A stretch of DNA of 64,000 bases, taken from NCBI RefSeq assembly GCF_051014685.1, contig NW_027479058.1:186001-250000 (forward strand), in the 5' to 3' direction. Shown here one piece after another: positions 1-13,078 of this stretch. Position 1 is the first letter of the stretch. Every line of letters starts with the position of its first letter. Origin of the DNA: Ptiloglossa arizonensis. Taxonomy: Eukaryota > Arthropoda > Insecta > Hymenoptera > Colletidae. A program made the translations under genes and the position numbers. The notes beneath the pieces were generated by a model that ran no database searches, was not told the DNA's origin, and saw only the letters and a program-made list of their open reading frames with translations.

Positions 1-519
1 AGTACGCACACCGTTGTAATCGGGCGAGTTTCTACTTTCAGATGCAACAGAAATTTTGCGGATTGGTCAATCCGTTCGCGAGATATGGCAGTTTGGAGGT
101 AAGCAACGCTTGAGAAACTCAAAATTTTCGCAGTTCTGTTGCTCGAAACGAATAACTAGAACGGGATAGGGGAAAAGTACGCATACAGTTGTAATCGGGC
201 GAATTTCTACTTTCAGATGCAACAGAAATTTTGCGGATTGGTCAATCCGTTCGCGAGATATGGCAGTTTGGATGTAAGAAACGCTCGAGAAACTCAAAAT
301 TTTCGCAGTTCTGATGCTCGAAACGAATAACTAGAACGGCCTAGGGGAAAAGTACGCACACCGTTGTAATCGGGCGAGTTTCTACTTTCAGATGCAACAG
401 AAATTTTGCGGATTGGTCAATCCGTTCGCGAGATATGGCAGTTTGGAGGTAAGAAACGCTTGACAAACTCAAAATTTTCACAGTTCTGATGCTCGAAACG
501 AATAACTAGAACAGCCTAG

Positions 520-1230
520 GGGAAAAGTACGCATACCGTTGTAATCGGACGAGTTTCTACTTTCAGATGCAACAGAAATTTTGCGGATTGGAAAATCCGT
601 TCGCGGGATATGGCAGTTTGGAGGTAAGAAACGGTTGAGAAACTCAAAATTTGCACAGTTCTGATGCTCGAAACGAATAACGAGAATGGCCCAGGGGAAA
701 AGCACACATACCGTTTCAATTGGGCGAGTTTCTACTTTCAGATGCAACAGAAATTTTGCGGATTGGTCTATCCGTTTGCGAGATATGGCAGTTTGGAGGT
801 AAGAAACGGTTGAGAAACTCAAAATTTGCACAGTTCTGATGCTCGAAACGAATAACTAGAATGGCCCAGGGGAAAAGTACTCATACCGTTGTAATCGGGC
901 GAGTATCTACTTTCAGATGCAACAGAAATTTTTCGGATTGGTCAATCCGTTCGCGAGATGTGGCAGTTTGTAGGTGAGAAACGCTCGAGACACTCAAAAT
1001 TTTCGCAGTTCTGATGCTCGACAAGCATAACCGGAACGGCCTAGGGGAAAAGTACGCATACCGTTGTAATCGGGCGAGTTTCTACCTTCAGATGCAACAG
1101 AAATTTTGCGGATTGGAAAATCCGTTCGCGAGATATGGCAGTTTGGAGGTAAGAAACGGTTGAGAAACTCTAAATTTGCACAGTTCTGATGCTCGAAACG
1201 AATAACTAGAATGGCCCAGGGGAAAAGCAC
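520..1230 (+). repeat. Dispersed 4-monomer block, copy 1 of 3
   Basis: A run of four monomers with TCGGACGAG, GGAAAATCCGTTCGCGGG, the AGCACACATACCGTTTCAATTGGGC variant, GTATCTACTTTCAG and GACACTCAAAATTTTC, in that order. The same order recurs 3322 bp and 4722 bp downstream (19 and 27 monomers, each minus 3 bp because of three intervening deletions). Confidence 0.85.
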
Positions 1231-1875
1231 ACATACCGTTGTAATCGGGCGAGTATCTACTTTCAGATGCAACAGAAATTTTGCGGATTGGTCAATCCGT
1301 TCGCGAGATATGGCAGTTTGGAGGTAAGAAACGCTCGAGAAACTCAAAATTTTCGCGGTTCTGATGCTCGAAACGAATAACAAGTGCGGCCTAGGGGAAA
1401 AGTACGCACACCGTTGTAATCGGGCGAGTTTCTACTTTCAGATGCAGCAGAAATTTTGCGGATTGGTCAATCCGTTCGCGAGATATGGCAGTTTGGATGT
1501 AAGAAACGCTTGAGAAACTCAAAATTTTCGCGGTTCTGATGCTCGAAACGAATAACAAGAACGGCCTAGGGGAAAAGTACGCACACCGTTGTAATCGGGC
1601 GAGTTTCTACTTTCAGATGCAACAGAAATTTTGCGGATTGGTCAATCCGTTCGCGAGATATGGCAGTTTGGAGGTAAGCAACGCTTGAGAAACTCAAAAT
1701 TTTCGCAGTTCTGTTGCTCGAAACGAATAACTAGAACGGGCTAGGGGAAAAGTACGCATACAGTTGTAATCGGGCGAGTTTCTACTTTCAGATGCATCAG
1801 AAATTTTGCGGATTGGACAATCCGTTCGCGAGATGTGGCAGTCTGTACGTGAGAAACGCTTGAGAAACTCAAAAT

Positions 1876-2925
1876 TTTCGCAGTTGTGATGCTCGAAACG
1901 AATAACTAGATCGGCCTAGGGGAAAACTACGCATACCGTTGTAATCGGGCGAGTTTCTACCTTCAGATGCCACAGAAATGTTGCGGATTGGTCAATCCGT
2001 TCGCGAGATATGGCAGTTTGGAAGTAAGAAACGCTTGAGAAACTCAAAATTTTCGCAGTTCTGATGCTCGAAACGAATAACTAGAACGGCCTAGGGGAAA
2101 AGAACGCATAGTGTTGTAATCGGGCGAGTTTCTACTTTCAGATGCAACAGAAATTTTGCGGATTGGCCAATCCGTTCGCGAGATATGGCAGTTTGGAGGT
2201 AAGAAACGCTCGAGAAACTCAAAATTTTCGCAGTTCTGTTGCTCGAAACGAATAACTAGAACGGGCTAGGGGAAACGTACGCATACCGTTGTAATCGGGC
2301 GAGTTTCTACTTTCAGATGCATCAGAAATTTTGCGGATTGGTCAATCCGTTCGCGAGATATGGCAGTTTGGAGGTACGAAACGCTTGAGAAACTCAAAAT
2401 TTTCGCAGTTCTGATGCTCGAAACGAATAACTAGAACGGCCTAGGGGAAAAGTACGCATACCGTTGTAATCGGGCGAGTTTCTACCTTCAGATGCAACAG
2501 AAATTTTGCGGATTGGTCAATCCGTTCGCGAGATATGGCAGTTTGGACGTAACAACGCTTGAGAAACTCAAAATTTTCGCAGTTCTGTTGCTCGAAACGA
2601 ATAACTAGAACGGGCTAGGGGAAAAGTACGCATACAGTTGTAATCGGGCGAGTTTCTACTTTCAGATGCAACAGAAATTTTGCGGATTCGTCAAACCGTT
2701 CGCGAGATATGGCAGTTTGGAAGTAAGAAACGCTTGAGAAACTAAAAATTTTCACAGTTCTGATGCTCGAAACGAATAACTAGAACGGCCTAGGGGAAAA
2801 GTACGCATACCGTTGTAATCGGACGAGTTTCTACTTTCAGATGCAACAGAAATTTTGCGGATTGGAAAATCCGTTCGCGGGATATGGCAGTTTGGAGGTA
2901 AGAAACGGTTGAGAAACTCAAAATT
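1876..2925 (+). repeat. 6-monomer tandem duplication, unit 1
   Basis: This stretch is repeated immediately downstream with an offset of 1049 bp (1048 after the deletion near 3462). Shared rare markers are GTTGTGATGCTCG with TAGATCGG (1882 and 2931), GATGCCACAGAAATGTTGC (1967 and 3016), GAACGCATAGTG (2102 and 3151), and the one-base deletion GGACGTAACAACG (about 2551 and 3599). Edges are good to about 20 bp. Confidence 0.85.
2451..2624 (+). repeat. 174-bp monomer (1-bp deletion near 2553)
   Basis: GGACGTAACAACG replaces the usual GGACGTAAGCAACG form. The same deletion occurs at about 3600 through the 6-monomer duplication. Confidence 0.9.
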
Positions 2926-3324
2926 TGCACAGTTGTGATGCTCGAAACGAATAACTAGATCGGCCTAGGGGAAAAGTACGCATACCGTTGTAATCGGGCG
3001 AGTTTCTACCTTCAGATGCCACAGAAATGTTGCGGATTGGTCAATCCGTTCGCGAGATATGGCAGTTTGGAAGTAAGAAACGCTTGAGAAACTCAAAATT
3101 TTCGCAGTTCTGATGCTCGAAACGAATAACTAGAACGGCCTAGGGGAAAAGAACGCATAGTGTTGTAATCGGGCGAGTTTCTACTTTCAGATGCAACAGA
3201 AATTTTGCGGATTGGTCAATCCGTTCGCGAGATATGGCAGTTTGGAGGTAAGAAACGCTCGAGAAACTCAAAATTTTCGCAGTTCTGTTGCTCGAAACGA
3301 ATAACTAGAACGGGCTAGGGGAAA

Positions 3325-3498
3325 CGTACGCATACCGTTGTAATCGGGCGAGTTTCTACTTTCAGATGCATCAGAAATTTTGCGGATTGGTCAATCCGTT
3401 CGCGAGATATGGCAGTTTGGAGGTACGAAACGCTTGAGAAACTCAAAATTTTCGCAGTTCTGTGCTCGAAACGAATAACTAGAACGGCCTAGGGGAAA
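3325..3498 (+). repeat. 174-bp monomer (1-bp deletion near 3462)
   Basis: TTCTGTGCTCG replaces TTCTGATGCTCG. It is absent from the paired copy in unit 1 of the 6-monomer duplication. Confidence 0.9.
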
Positions 3499-3672
3499 AG
3501 TACGCATACCGTTGTAATCGGGCGAGTTTCTACCTTCAGATGCAACAGAAATTTTGCGGATTGGTCAATCCGTTCGCGAGATATGGCAGTTTGGACGTAA
3601 CAACGCTTGAGAAACTCAAAATTTTCGCAGTTCTGTTGCTCGAAACGAATAACTAGAACGGGCTAGGGGAAA
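3499..3672 (+). repeat. 174-bp monomer (1-bp deletion near 3600)
   Basis: Inherited copy of the deletion at about 2553. Confidence 0.9.
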
Positions 3673-3841
3673 AGTACGCATACAGATGTAATCGGGCGAG
3701 TTTCTACTTTCAGATGCAACAGAAATTTTGCGGATTCGTCAAACCGTTCGCGAGATATGGCAGTTTGGAAGTAAGAAACGCTTGAGAAACTAAAAATTTT
3801 CACAGTTCTGATGCTCGAAACGAATAACTAGAACGGCCTAG

Positions 3842-4552
3842 GGGAAAAGTACGCATACCGTTGTAATCGGACGAGTTTCTACTTTCAGATGCAACAGAAA
3901 TTTTGCGGATTGGAAAATCCGTTCGCGGGATATGGCAGTTTGGAGGTAAGAAACGGTTGAGAAACTCAAAATTTGCACAGTTCTGATGCTCGAAACGAAT
4001 AACGAGAATGGCCCAGGGGAAAAGCACACATACCGTTTCAATTGGGCGAGTTTCTACTTTCAGATGCAACAGAAATTTTGCGGATTGGTCTATCCGTTTG
4101 CGAGATATGGCAGTTTGGATGTAAGAAACGGTTGAGAAACTCAAAATTTGCACAGTTCTGATGCTCGAAACGAATAACTAGAATGGCCCAGGGGAAAAGT
4201 ACTCATACCGTTGTAATCGGGCGAGTATCTACTTTCAGATGCAACAGAAATTTTTCGGATTGGTCAATCCGTTCGCGAGATGTGGCAGTTTGTAGGTGAG
4301 AAACGCTCGAGACACTCAAAATTTTCGCAGTTCTGATGCTCGACAAGCATAACCAGAACGGCCTAGGGGAAAAGTACGCATACCGTTGTAATCGGGCGAG
4401 TTTCTACCTTCAGATGCAACAGAAATTTTGCGGATTGGAAAATCCGTTCGCGAGATATGGCAGTTTGGAGGTAAGAAACGGTTGAGAAACTCTAAATTTG
4501 CACAGTTCTGATGCTCGAAACGAATAACTAGAATGGCCCAGGGGAAAAGCAC
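3842..4552 (+). repeat. Dispersed 4-monomer block, copy 2 of 3
   Basis: Second copy of the ordered variant set at 520-1230. Copies 2 and 3 are 1400 bp (8 monomers) apart and share the upstream marker CATACAGATGTAATC (3678 and 5078), so their homology extends from about 3630 to about 4570. Confidence 0.85.
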
Positions 4553-5241
4553 ACATACCGTTGTAATCGGGCGAGTTTCTACCTTCAGATGCCACAGAAA
4601 TGTTGCGGATTGGTCAATCCGTTCGCGAGATATGGCAGTTTGGAAGTAAGAAACGCTTGAGAAACTCAAAATTTTCGCAGTTCTGATGCTCGAAACGAAT
4701 AACTAGAACGGCCTAGGGGAAAAGAACGCATAGTGTTGTAATCGGGCGAGTTTCTACTTTCAGATGCAACAGAAATTTTGCGGATTGGTCAATCCGTTCG
4801 CGAGATATGGCAGTTTGGAGGTAAGAAACGCTCGAGAAACTCAAAATTTTCGCAGTTCTGTTGCTCGAAACGAATAACTAGAACGGGCTAGGGGAAACGT
4901 ACGCATACCGTTGTAATCGGGCGAGTTTCTACTTTCAGATGCATCAGAAATTTTGCGGATTGGTCAATCCGTTCGCGAGATATGGCAGTTTGGAGGTACG
5001 AAACGCTTGAGAAACTCAAAATTTTCGCAGTTCTGTTGCTCGAAACGAATAACTAGAACGGGCTAGGGGAAAAGTACGCATACAGATGTAATCGGGCGAG
5101 TTTCTACTTTCAGATGCAACAGAAATTTTGCGGATTCGTCAAACCGTTCGCGAGATATGGCAGTTTGGAAGTAAGAAACGCTTGAGAAACTAAAAATTTT
5201 CACAGTTCTGATGCTCGAAACGAATAACTAGAACGGCCTAG

Positions 5242-5952
5242 GGGAAAAGTACGCATACCGTTGTAATCGGACGAGTTTCTACTTTCAGATGCAACAGAAA
5301 TTTTGCGGATTGGAAAATCCGTTCGCGGGATATGGCAGTTTGGAGGTAAGAAACGGTTGAGAAACTCAAAATTTGCACAGTTCTGATGCTCGAAACGAAT
5401 AACGAGAATGGCCCAGGGGAAAAGCACACATACCGTTTCAATTGGGCGAGTTTCTACTTTCAGATGCAACAGAAATTTTGCGGATTGGTCTATCCGTTTG
5501 CGAGATATGGCAGTTTGGAGGTAAGAAACGGTTGAGAAACTCAAAATTTGCACAGTTCTGATGCTCGAAACGAATAACTAGAATGGCCCAGGGGAAAAGT
5601 ACTCATACCGTTGTAATCGGGCGAGTATCTACTTTCAGATGCAACAGAAATTTTGCGGATTGGTCAATCCGTTCGCGAGATGTGGCAGTTTGTAGGTGAG
5701 AAACGCTCGAGACACTCAAAATTTTCGCAGTTCTGATGCTCGACAAGCATAACCAGAACGGCCTAGGGGAAAAGTACGCATACCGTTGTAATCGGGCGAG
5801 TTTCTACCTTCAGATGCAACAGAAATTTTGCGGATTGGAAAATCCGTTCGCGAGATATGGCAGTTTGGAGGTAAGAAACGGTTGAGAAACTCTAAATTTG
5901 CACAGTTCTGATGCTCGAAACGAATAACTAGAATGGCCCAGGGGAAAAGCAC
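5242..5952 (+). repeat. Dispersed 4-monomer block, copy 3 of 3
   Basis: Third copy of the ordered variant set. Unlike copy 2, it continues to match copy 1 beyond this interval (to about 6125, compared with about 1400), including GTATCTAC followed by TTTTCGCGGTTCTG and the AACAAG variant. Confidence 0.85.
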
Positions 5953-8900
5953 ACATACCGTTGTAATCGGGCGAGTATCTACATTCAGATGCAACAGAAA
6001 TTTTGCGGATTGGTCAATCCGTTCGCGAGATATGGCAGTTTGGAGGTAAGAAACGCTCGAGAAACTCAAAATTTTCGCGGTTCTGATGCTCGAAACGAAT
6101 AACAAGAGCGGCCTAGGGGAAAAGTACGCACACCGTTGTAATCGGGCGAGTTTCTACTTTCAGATGCAACAGAAATTTTGAGGATTGGTCAATCCGTTCG
6201 CGAGATATGGCAGTTTGGAGGTAAGCAACGCTTGAGAAACTCAAAATTTTCGCAGTTCTGTTGCTCGAAACGAATAACTAGAACGGGTTAGGGGAAAAGT
6301 ACGCATAAAATTGTAATCGGGCGAGTTTCTACTTTCAGATGCATCAGAAATTTTGCGGATTGGTCAATCCGCTCGCGAGATATGGCAGTTTGTAGGTGAG
6401 AAACGCTTGAGAAACTCAAAATTTTCGCAGTTCTGATGCTCGAAACGAATAACAAGAACGGCCTAGGGGAAAAGTACGCATACCGTTGTAATCGGGCGAG
6501 TTTCTACTTTCAGATGCAACAGAAATTTTGGGGATTGGTCAATCCGTTCGCGAGATATGGCAGTTTGGAGGTAAGAAACGCTCGAGAAACTCAAAATTTT
6601 CGCGGTTCTGATGCTCGAAACGAATAACAAGAGCGGCCTAGGGGAAAAGTACGCACACCGTTGTAATCGGGCGAGTTTCTACTTTCAGATGCAACAGAAA
6701 TTTTTCGGATTGGTCAATCCGTTCGCGAGATGTGGCAGTTTGTAGGTGAGAAACGCTCGAGACACTCAAAATTTTCGCAGTTCTGATGCTCGACAAGCAT
6801 AACCAGAACGGCCTAGGGGAAAAGTACGCATACCGTTGTAATCGGGCGAGTTTCTACCTTCAGATGCAACAGAAATTTTGCGGATTGGAAAATCCGTTCG
6901 CGAGATATGGCAGTTTGGAGGTAAGAAACGGTTGAGAAACTCTAAATTTGCACAGTTCTGATGCTCGAAACGAATAACTAGAATGGCCCAGGGGAAAAGC
7001 ACACATACCGTTGTAATCGGGCGAGTATCTACTTTCAGATGCAACAGAAATTTTGGGGATTGGTCAATCCGTTCGCGAGATATGGCAGTTTGGAGGTAAG
7101 AAACGCTCGAGAAACTCAAAATTTTCGCAGTTCTGATGCTCGACAAGCATAACTAGAACGGCCTAGGGGAAAAGTACGCACACCGTTGTAATCGGGCGAG
7201 TTTCTACTTTCAGATGCAACAGAAATTTTGCGGATTGGTCAATCCGTTCGCGAGATATGGCAGTTTGGAAGTAAGAAACGCTTGAGAAACTCAAAATTTT
7301 CACAGTTCTGATGCTCGAAACGAATAACCAGAACGGCCTAGGGGAAAAGTACGCATACAGTTGTAATCGGGCGAGTTTCTACTTTCAGATGCATCAGAAA
7401 TTTTGCGGATTGGACTATTCGTTCGCGGGATGCGGCAGTTTGTAGGTGAGAAACGCTTGAGAAACTCAAAATTTTCGCAGTTCTGTTGCTCGAAACGAAT
7501 AACTAGAACGGGCTAGGGGAAAAGTACGCATACCGTTGTAATCGGGCGAGTTTCTGCTTTCAGATGCAACGGAAATTTTGCGGATTGGTCACTCCGCTCG
7601 CGAGATATGGCAGTTTGGAGGTAAGAGACGTTTGAGAAACTCAACATTTTCGCGGTTCTGATGCTCGAAACGAATAACAAGAACGGCCTAGGGGAAAAGA
7701 ACGCACACCGTTGTAATCGGGCGAGTTTCTACTTTCAGATGCAACAGAAATTTTGCGGATTGGTCAATCCGTTCGCGAGATATGGCAGTTTGGAGGTAAG
7801 AAACGCTCGAGAAACTCAAAATTTTCGCGGTTCTGATGCTCGAAACGAATAACAAGAGCGGCCTAGGGGAAAAGTACGCACACCGTTGTAATCGGGCGAG
7901 TTTCTACTTTCAGATGCAACAGAAATTTTTCGGATTGGTCAATCCGTTCGCGAGATGTGGCAGTTTGTAGGTGAGAAACGCTCGAGACACTCAAAATTTT
8001 CGCAGTTCTCATGCTCGACAAGCATAACCAGAACGGCCTAGGGGAAAAGTACGCATACCGTTGTAATCGGGCGAGTTTCTACCTTCAGATGCAACAGAAA
8101 TTTTGCGGATTGGAAAATCCGTTCGCGAGATATGGCAGTTTGGAGGTAAGAAACGGTTGAGAAACTCTAAATTTGCACAGTTCTGATGCTCGAAACGAAT
8201 AACTAGAATGGCCCAGGGGAAAAGCACACATACCGTTGTAATCGGGCGAGTATCTACTTTCAGATGCAACAGAAATTTTGCGGATTGGTCAATCCGTTCG
8301 CGAGATATGGCAGTTTGGAGGTAAGAAACGCTCGAGAAACTCAAAATTTTCGCGGTTCTGATGCTCGAAACGAATAACAAGAGCGGCCTAGGGGAAAAGT
8401 ACGCACACCGTTGTAATCGGGCGAGTTTCTACTTTCAGATGCAACAGAAATTTTGAGGATTGGTCAATCCGTTCGCGAGATATGGCAGTTTGGAGGTAAG
8501 CAACGCTTGAGAAACTCAAAATTTTCGCAGTTCTGTTGCTCGAAACGAATAACTAGAACGGGTTAGGGGAAAAGTACGCATAAAATTGTAATCGGGCGAG
8601 TTTCTACTTTCAGATGCATCAGAAATTTTGCGGATTGGTCAATCCGCTCGCGAGATATGGCAGTTTGTAGGTGAGAAACGCTTGAGAAACTCAAAATTTT
8701 CGCAGTTCTGATGCTCGAAACGAATAACAAGAACGGCCTAGGGGAAAAGTACGCATACCGTTGTAATCGGGCGAGTTTCTACCTTCAGATGCAACAGAAA
8801 TTTTGCGGATTGGTCAATCCGTTCGCGAGATATGGCAGTTTGGAAGTAAGAAACGCTTGAGAAACTCAAAATTTTCGCAGTTCTGATGCTCGAAACGAAT

Positions 8901-10672
8901 AACTAGAACGGCCTAGGGGAAAAGTACGTATAGTGTTGTAATCGGGCGAGTTTCTACTTTCAGATGCAACAGAAATTTTGGGGATTGGTCAATCCGTTCG
9001 CGAGATATGGCAGTTTGGAGGTAAGAAACGCTCGAGAAACTCAAAATTTTCGCAGTTCTGATGCTCGACAAGCATAACTAGAACGGCCTAGGGGAAAAGT
9101 ACGCACACCGTTGTAATCGGGCGAGTTTCTACTTTCAGATGCAACAGAAATTTTGCGGATTGGTCAATCCGTTCGCGAGATATGGCAGTTTGGAAGTAAG
9201 AAACGCTTGAGAAACTCAAAATTTTCACAGTTCTGATGCTCGAAACGAATAACCAGAACGGCCTAGGGGAAAAGTACGCACACAGTTGTAATCGGGCGAG
9301 TTTCTACTTTCAGATGCATCAGAAATTTTGCGGATTGGACTATTCGTTCGCGGGATGCGGCAGTTTGTAGGTGAGAAACGCTTGAGAAACTCAAAATTTT
9401 CGCAGTTCTGTTGCTCGAAACGAATAACTAGAACGGGCTAGGGGAAAAGTACGCATACCGTTGTAATCGGGCGAGTTTCTACTTTCAGATGCATCAGAAA
9501 TTTTGCGGATTGGTCAATCCGTTCGGGAGATATGGCAGTTTGGAAGTAAGAAACGCTTGAGAAACTCAAAATTTTCGCAGTTCTGATGCTCGAAACGAAT
9601 AACTAGAACGGCCTAGGGGAAAAGTACGCATAGTGTTGTAATCGGGCGAGTTTCTACTTTCAGATGCAACAGAAATTTTGCGGATTGGTCAATCCGTTCG
9701 CGAGATATGGCAGTTTGGAGGTAAGAAACGCTCGAGAAACTCAAAATTTTCGCAGTTCTGATGCTCGACAAGCATAACTAGAACGGCCTAGGGGAAAAGT
9801 ACGCACACCGTTGTAATCGGGCGAGTTTCTACTTTCAGATGCAACAGAAATTTTGCGGGTTGGTCAATCCGTTCGCGAGATATGGCAGTTTGGATGTAAG
9901 CAACGCTTGAGAAACTCAAAATTTTCGCAGTTCTGTTGCTCGAAACGAATAACTAGAACGGGCTAGGGGAAAAGTACGTATACAGTTGTAATCGGGCGAG
10001 TTTCTACTTTCAGATGCAACAGAAATTTTGCGGATTGGTCAACCCGTTCGCGATATATGGCAGTTTGGAGGTAAGAAACGCTCGAGAAACTCAAAATTTT
10101 CGCAGTTCTGATGCTCGACAAGCATAACTAGAACGGCCTAGGGGAAAAGTACGCACACCGTTGTAATCGGGCGAGTTTCTACTTTCAGATGCAACAGAAA
10201 TTTTGCGGGTTGGTCAATCCGTTCGCGAGATATGGCAGTTTGGATGTAAGCAACGCTTGAGAAACTCAAAATTTTCGCAGTTCTGTTGCTCGAAACGAAT
10301 AACTAGAACGGGCTAGGGGAAAAGTACGCATACAGTTGTAATCGGGCGAGTTTCTACCTTCAGATGCAACAGAAATTTTGCGGATTGGTCAATCCGTTCG
10401 CGAGATATGGCAGTTTGGATGTAAGAAACGCTTGAGAAACTCAAAATTTTCGCAGTTCTGATGCTCGAAACGAATAACTAGAACGGCCTAGGGGAAAAGT
10501 ACGCATACAGTTGTAATCGGGCGAGTTTCTACTTTCAGATGCATCAGAAATTTTGCGGATTGGACAATCCGTTCGCGAGATGTGGCAGTTTGTAGGTGAG
10601 AAACGCTTGAGAAACTCAAAATTTTCGCAGTTCTGATGCTCGAAACAAATAACTAGAACGGCCTAGGGGAAA

Positions 10673-10846
10673 AGTACGCATACCGTTGTAATCGGGCGAG
10701 TTTCTACTTCAGATGCAACAGAAATTTTGCGGATTGGTCAATCCGTTCGCGAGATATGGCAGTTTGGATGGAGGAAACGCTTGAGAAACTCAAACGTTTC
10801 GCGGTTCTGATACTCGAAACGAATAACAAGAACGGCCTAGGGGAAA
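10673..10846 (+). repeat. 174-bp monomer (1-bp deletion near 10708)
   Basis: TTCTACTTCAGATG has lost one T from the pyrimidine tract. It is shared with 14172-14345. Confidence 0.9.
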
Positions 10847-11884
10847 AGTACGCACACCGTTGTAATCGGGCGAGTTTCTACTTTCAGATGCAACAGAAAT
10901 TTTGCGGATTGGTCAACCCGTTCGCGATATATGGCAGTTTGGAGGTAAGAAACGCTCGAGAAACTCAAAATTTTCGCAGTTCTGATGCTCGACAAGCATA
11001 ACTAGAACGGCCTAGGGGAAAAGTACGCACACCGTTGTAATCGGGCGAGTTTCTACTTTCAGATGCAACAGAAATTTTGCGGGTTGGTCAATCCGTTCGC
11101 GAGATATGGCAGTTTGGATGTAAGCAACGCTTGAGAAACTCAAAATTTTCGCAGTTCTGTTGCTCGAAACGAATAACTAGAACGGGCTAGGGGAAAAGTA
11201 CGCATACAGTTGTAATCGGGCGAGTTTCTACCTTCAGATGCAACAGAAATTTTGCGGATTGGTCAATCCGTTCGCGAGATATGGCAGTTTGGATGTAAGA
11301 AACGCTTGAGAAACTCAAAATTTTCGCAGTTCTGATGCTCGAAACGAATAACTAGAACGGCCTAGGGCAAAAGTACGCATACTGTTGTAATCGGGCGAGT
11401 TTCTACTTTCAGATGCAACAGAAATTTTGCGGATTGGTCAATCCGTTCGCGAGATATGGCAGTTTGGAGGTAAGAAACGCTCGAGAAACTCAAAATTTTC
11501 GCAGTTCTGTTGCTCGAAACGAATAACTAGAACGGGCTAGGGGAAAAGTACGCACACAGTTGTAATCGGGCGAGTTTCTACTTTCAGATGCATCAGAAAT
11601 TTTGCGGATTGGACAATCCGTTCGCGAGATGTGGCAGTTTGTAGCTGAGAAACGCTTGAGAAACTCAAAATTTTCGCAGTTCTGATGCTCGAAACAAATA
11701 ACTAGAACGGCCTAGGGGAAAAGTACGCATACCGTTGTAATCGGGCGAGTTTCTACTTTCAGATGCAACAGAAATTTTGCGGATTGGTCAATCCGTTCGC
11801 GAGATATGGCAGTTTGGATGGAGGAAACGCTTGAGAAACTCAAACTTTTCGCGGTTCTGATACTCGAAACGAATAACAAGAACG

Positions 11885-13078
11885 GCCCAGGGGAAAAGTA
11901 CGCACACCGTTGTAATCGGGCGAGTTTCTACTTTCAGATGCAACAGAAATTTTGCGGATTGGTCAATCCGTTCGCGAGATATGGCAGTTTGGATGTAGGA
12001 AACGCTTGAGAAACTCAAACTTTTCGCGGTTCTGATGCTCGAAACGAATAACAAGAACGGCCTAGGGGAAAAGTACGCACACCGTTGTAATCGGGCGAGT
12101 TTCTACTTTCAGATGCAACAGAAATTTTGCGGATTGGTCAATCCGTTCGCGAGATATGGCAGTTTGGAGGTAAGCAACGCTTGCGAAACTCAAAATTTTC
12201 GCCGTTCTGTTGCTCGAAACGAATAACTAGAACGGGCTAGGGGAAAAGTACGCATACAGTTGTAATCGGGCGAGTTTCTACTTTCAGATGCATCAGAAAT
12301 TTTGCGGATTGGACAATCCGTTCGCGAGATGTGGCAGTTTGTAGGTGAGAAACGCTTGAGAAACTCAAAATTTTCGCAGTTCTGATGCTCGAAACGAATA
12401 ACTAGAACGGCCTAGGGGAAAAGTACGCACACCGTTGTAATCGGGCGAGTTTCTACTTTCAGATGCAACAGAAATTTTGCGGATTGGTCAATCCGTTCGC
12501 GAGATATGACAGTTTGGATGTAGGAAACGCTTGAGAAACTCAAACTTTTCGCGGTTCTGATACTCGAAACGAATAACAAGAACGGGCTAGGGGAAAAGTA
12601 CGCATACAGTTGTAATCGGGCGAGTTTCTACTTTCAGATGCATCAGAAATTTTGCGGATTGGACAATCCGTTCGCGAGATGTGGCAGTTTGTAGGTGAGA
12701 AACGCTTGAGAAACTTAAAATTTTCGCAGTTCTGATGCTCGAAACGAATAACTAGAACGGCCTAGGGGAAAAGTACGCATACCGTTGTAATCGGGCGAGT
12801 TTCTACTTTCAGATGCAACAGAAATTTTGCGGATTGGTCAATCCGTTCGCGAGATATGACAGTTTGGATGTAGGAAACGCTTGAGAAACTCAAACTTTTC
12901 GCGGTTCTGATACTCGAAACGAATAACAAGAACGGCCTAGGGGAAAAGTACGCACACCGTTGTAATCGGGCGAGTTTCTACTTTCAGATGCAACAGAAAT
13001 TTTGCGGATTGGTCAATCCGTTCGCGAGATATGGCAGTTTGGAGGTAAGCAACGCTTGAGAAACTCAAAATTTTCGCA
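11885..13078 (+). repeat. 7-monomer block, copy 1 of 3
   Basis: Contains GGATGTAGG, CTTGCGAAACTC with TTTTCGCCGTTCTG, two CATCAG monomers and two GATATGACAG monomers in fixed order. It is repeated at 15384-16577 (as part of the 3.5-kb unit) and again at 16959-18152. Confidence 0.8.

Larger units (their letters stand above)
2926..3972 (+). repeat. 6-monomer tandem duplication, unit 2
   Basis: Adjacent copy of 1876-2925 carrying the same rare markers. It has an extra private deletion, TTCTGTGCTCG, near 3462 that unit 1 lacks, so that deletion arose after the duplication. Part of the unit (about 2997-3450) appears again at about 4570-5025. Confidence 0.85.
1..9860 (+). repeat. Block A: mosaic of monomer subtypes with GCCCAGG-type copies
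   Basis: About 56 monomers. The mark of this block is a subtype with TGCACAG in place of TTCGCAG, and AATGGCCCAGG before AGCACACATACC or AGTACTCATACC, seen near 691, 862, 1215, 4013, 4188, 4537, 5410, 5587, 5936, 6985 and 8211. It is interspersed with CATCAG and CATAGTG subtypes. Short duplications at 6-, 7-, 8-, 9-, 11- and 13-monomer offsets overlap one another: about 6530-7053 with 7755-8278 (1225 bp), 5950-6450 with 8225-8725 (2275 bp), and 7055-7480 with 8980-9405 (1925 bp). No genes. The right boundary is approximate. Confidence 0.8.

Noticed and set aside
994..1383. Minus-strand open frame of about 129 codons, with relatives at 5716-6105, 6766-7146 and 8009-8380
   Set aside because: It crosses more than two satellite monomers and is read in different frames of the same 175-bp repeat. 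It exists only because one TAG is mutated, and no start context or domain is recognisable. Treated as satellite, not a gene.
10756..11001. Plus-strand open frames of 60-81 codons (also 6436, 7661, 11806, 12035, 14255, 15305, 15534, 17109, 52900)
   Set aside because: Same reasoning: chance open readings of variant monomers, copied along with the satellite. There is no independent sign of coding.
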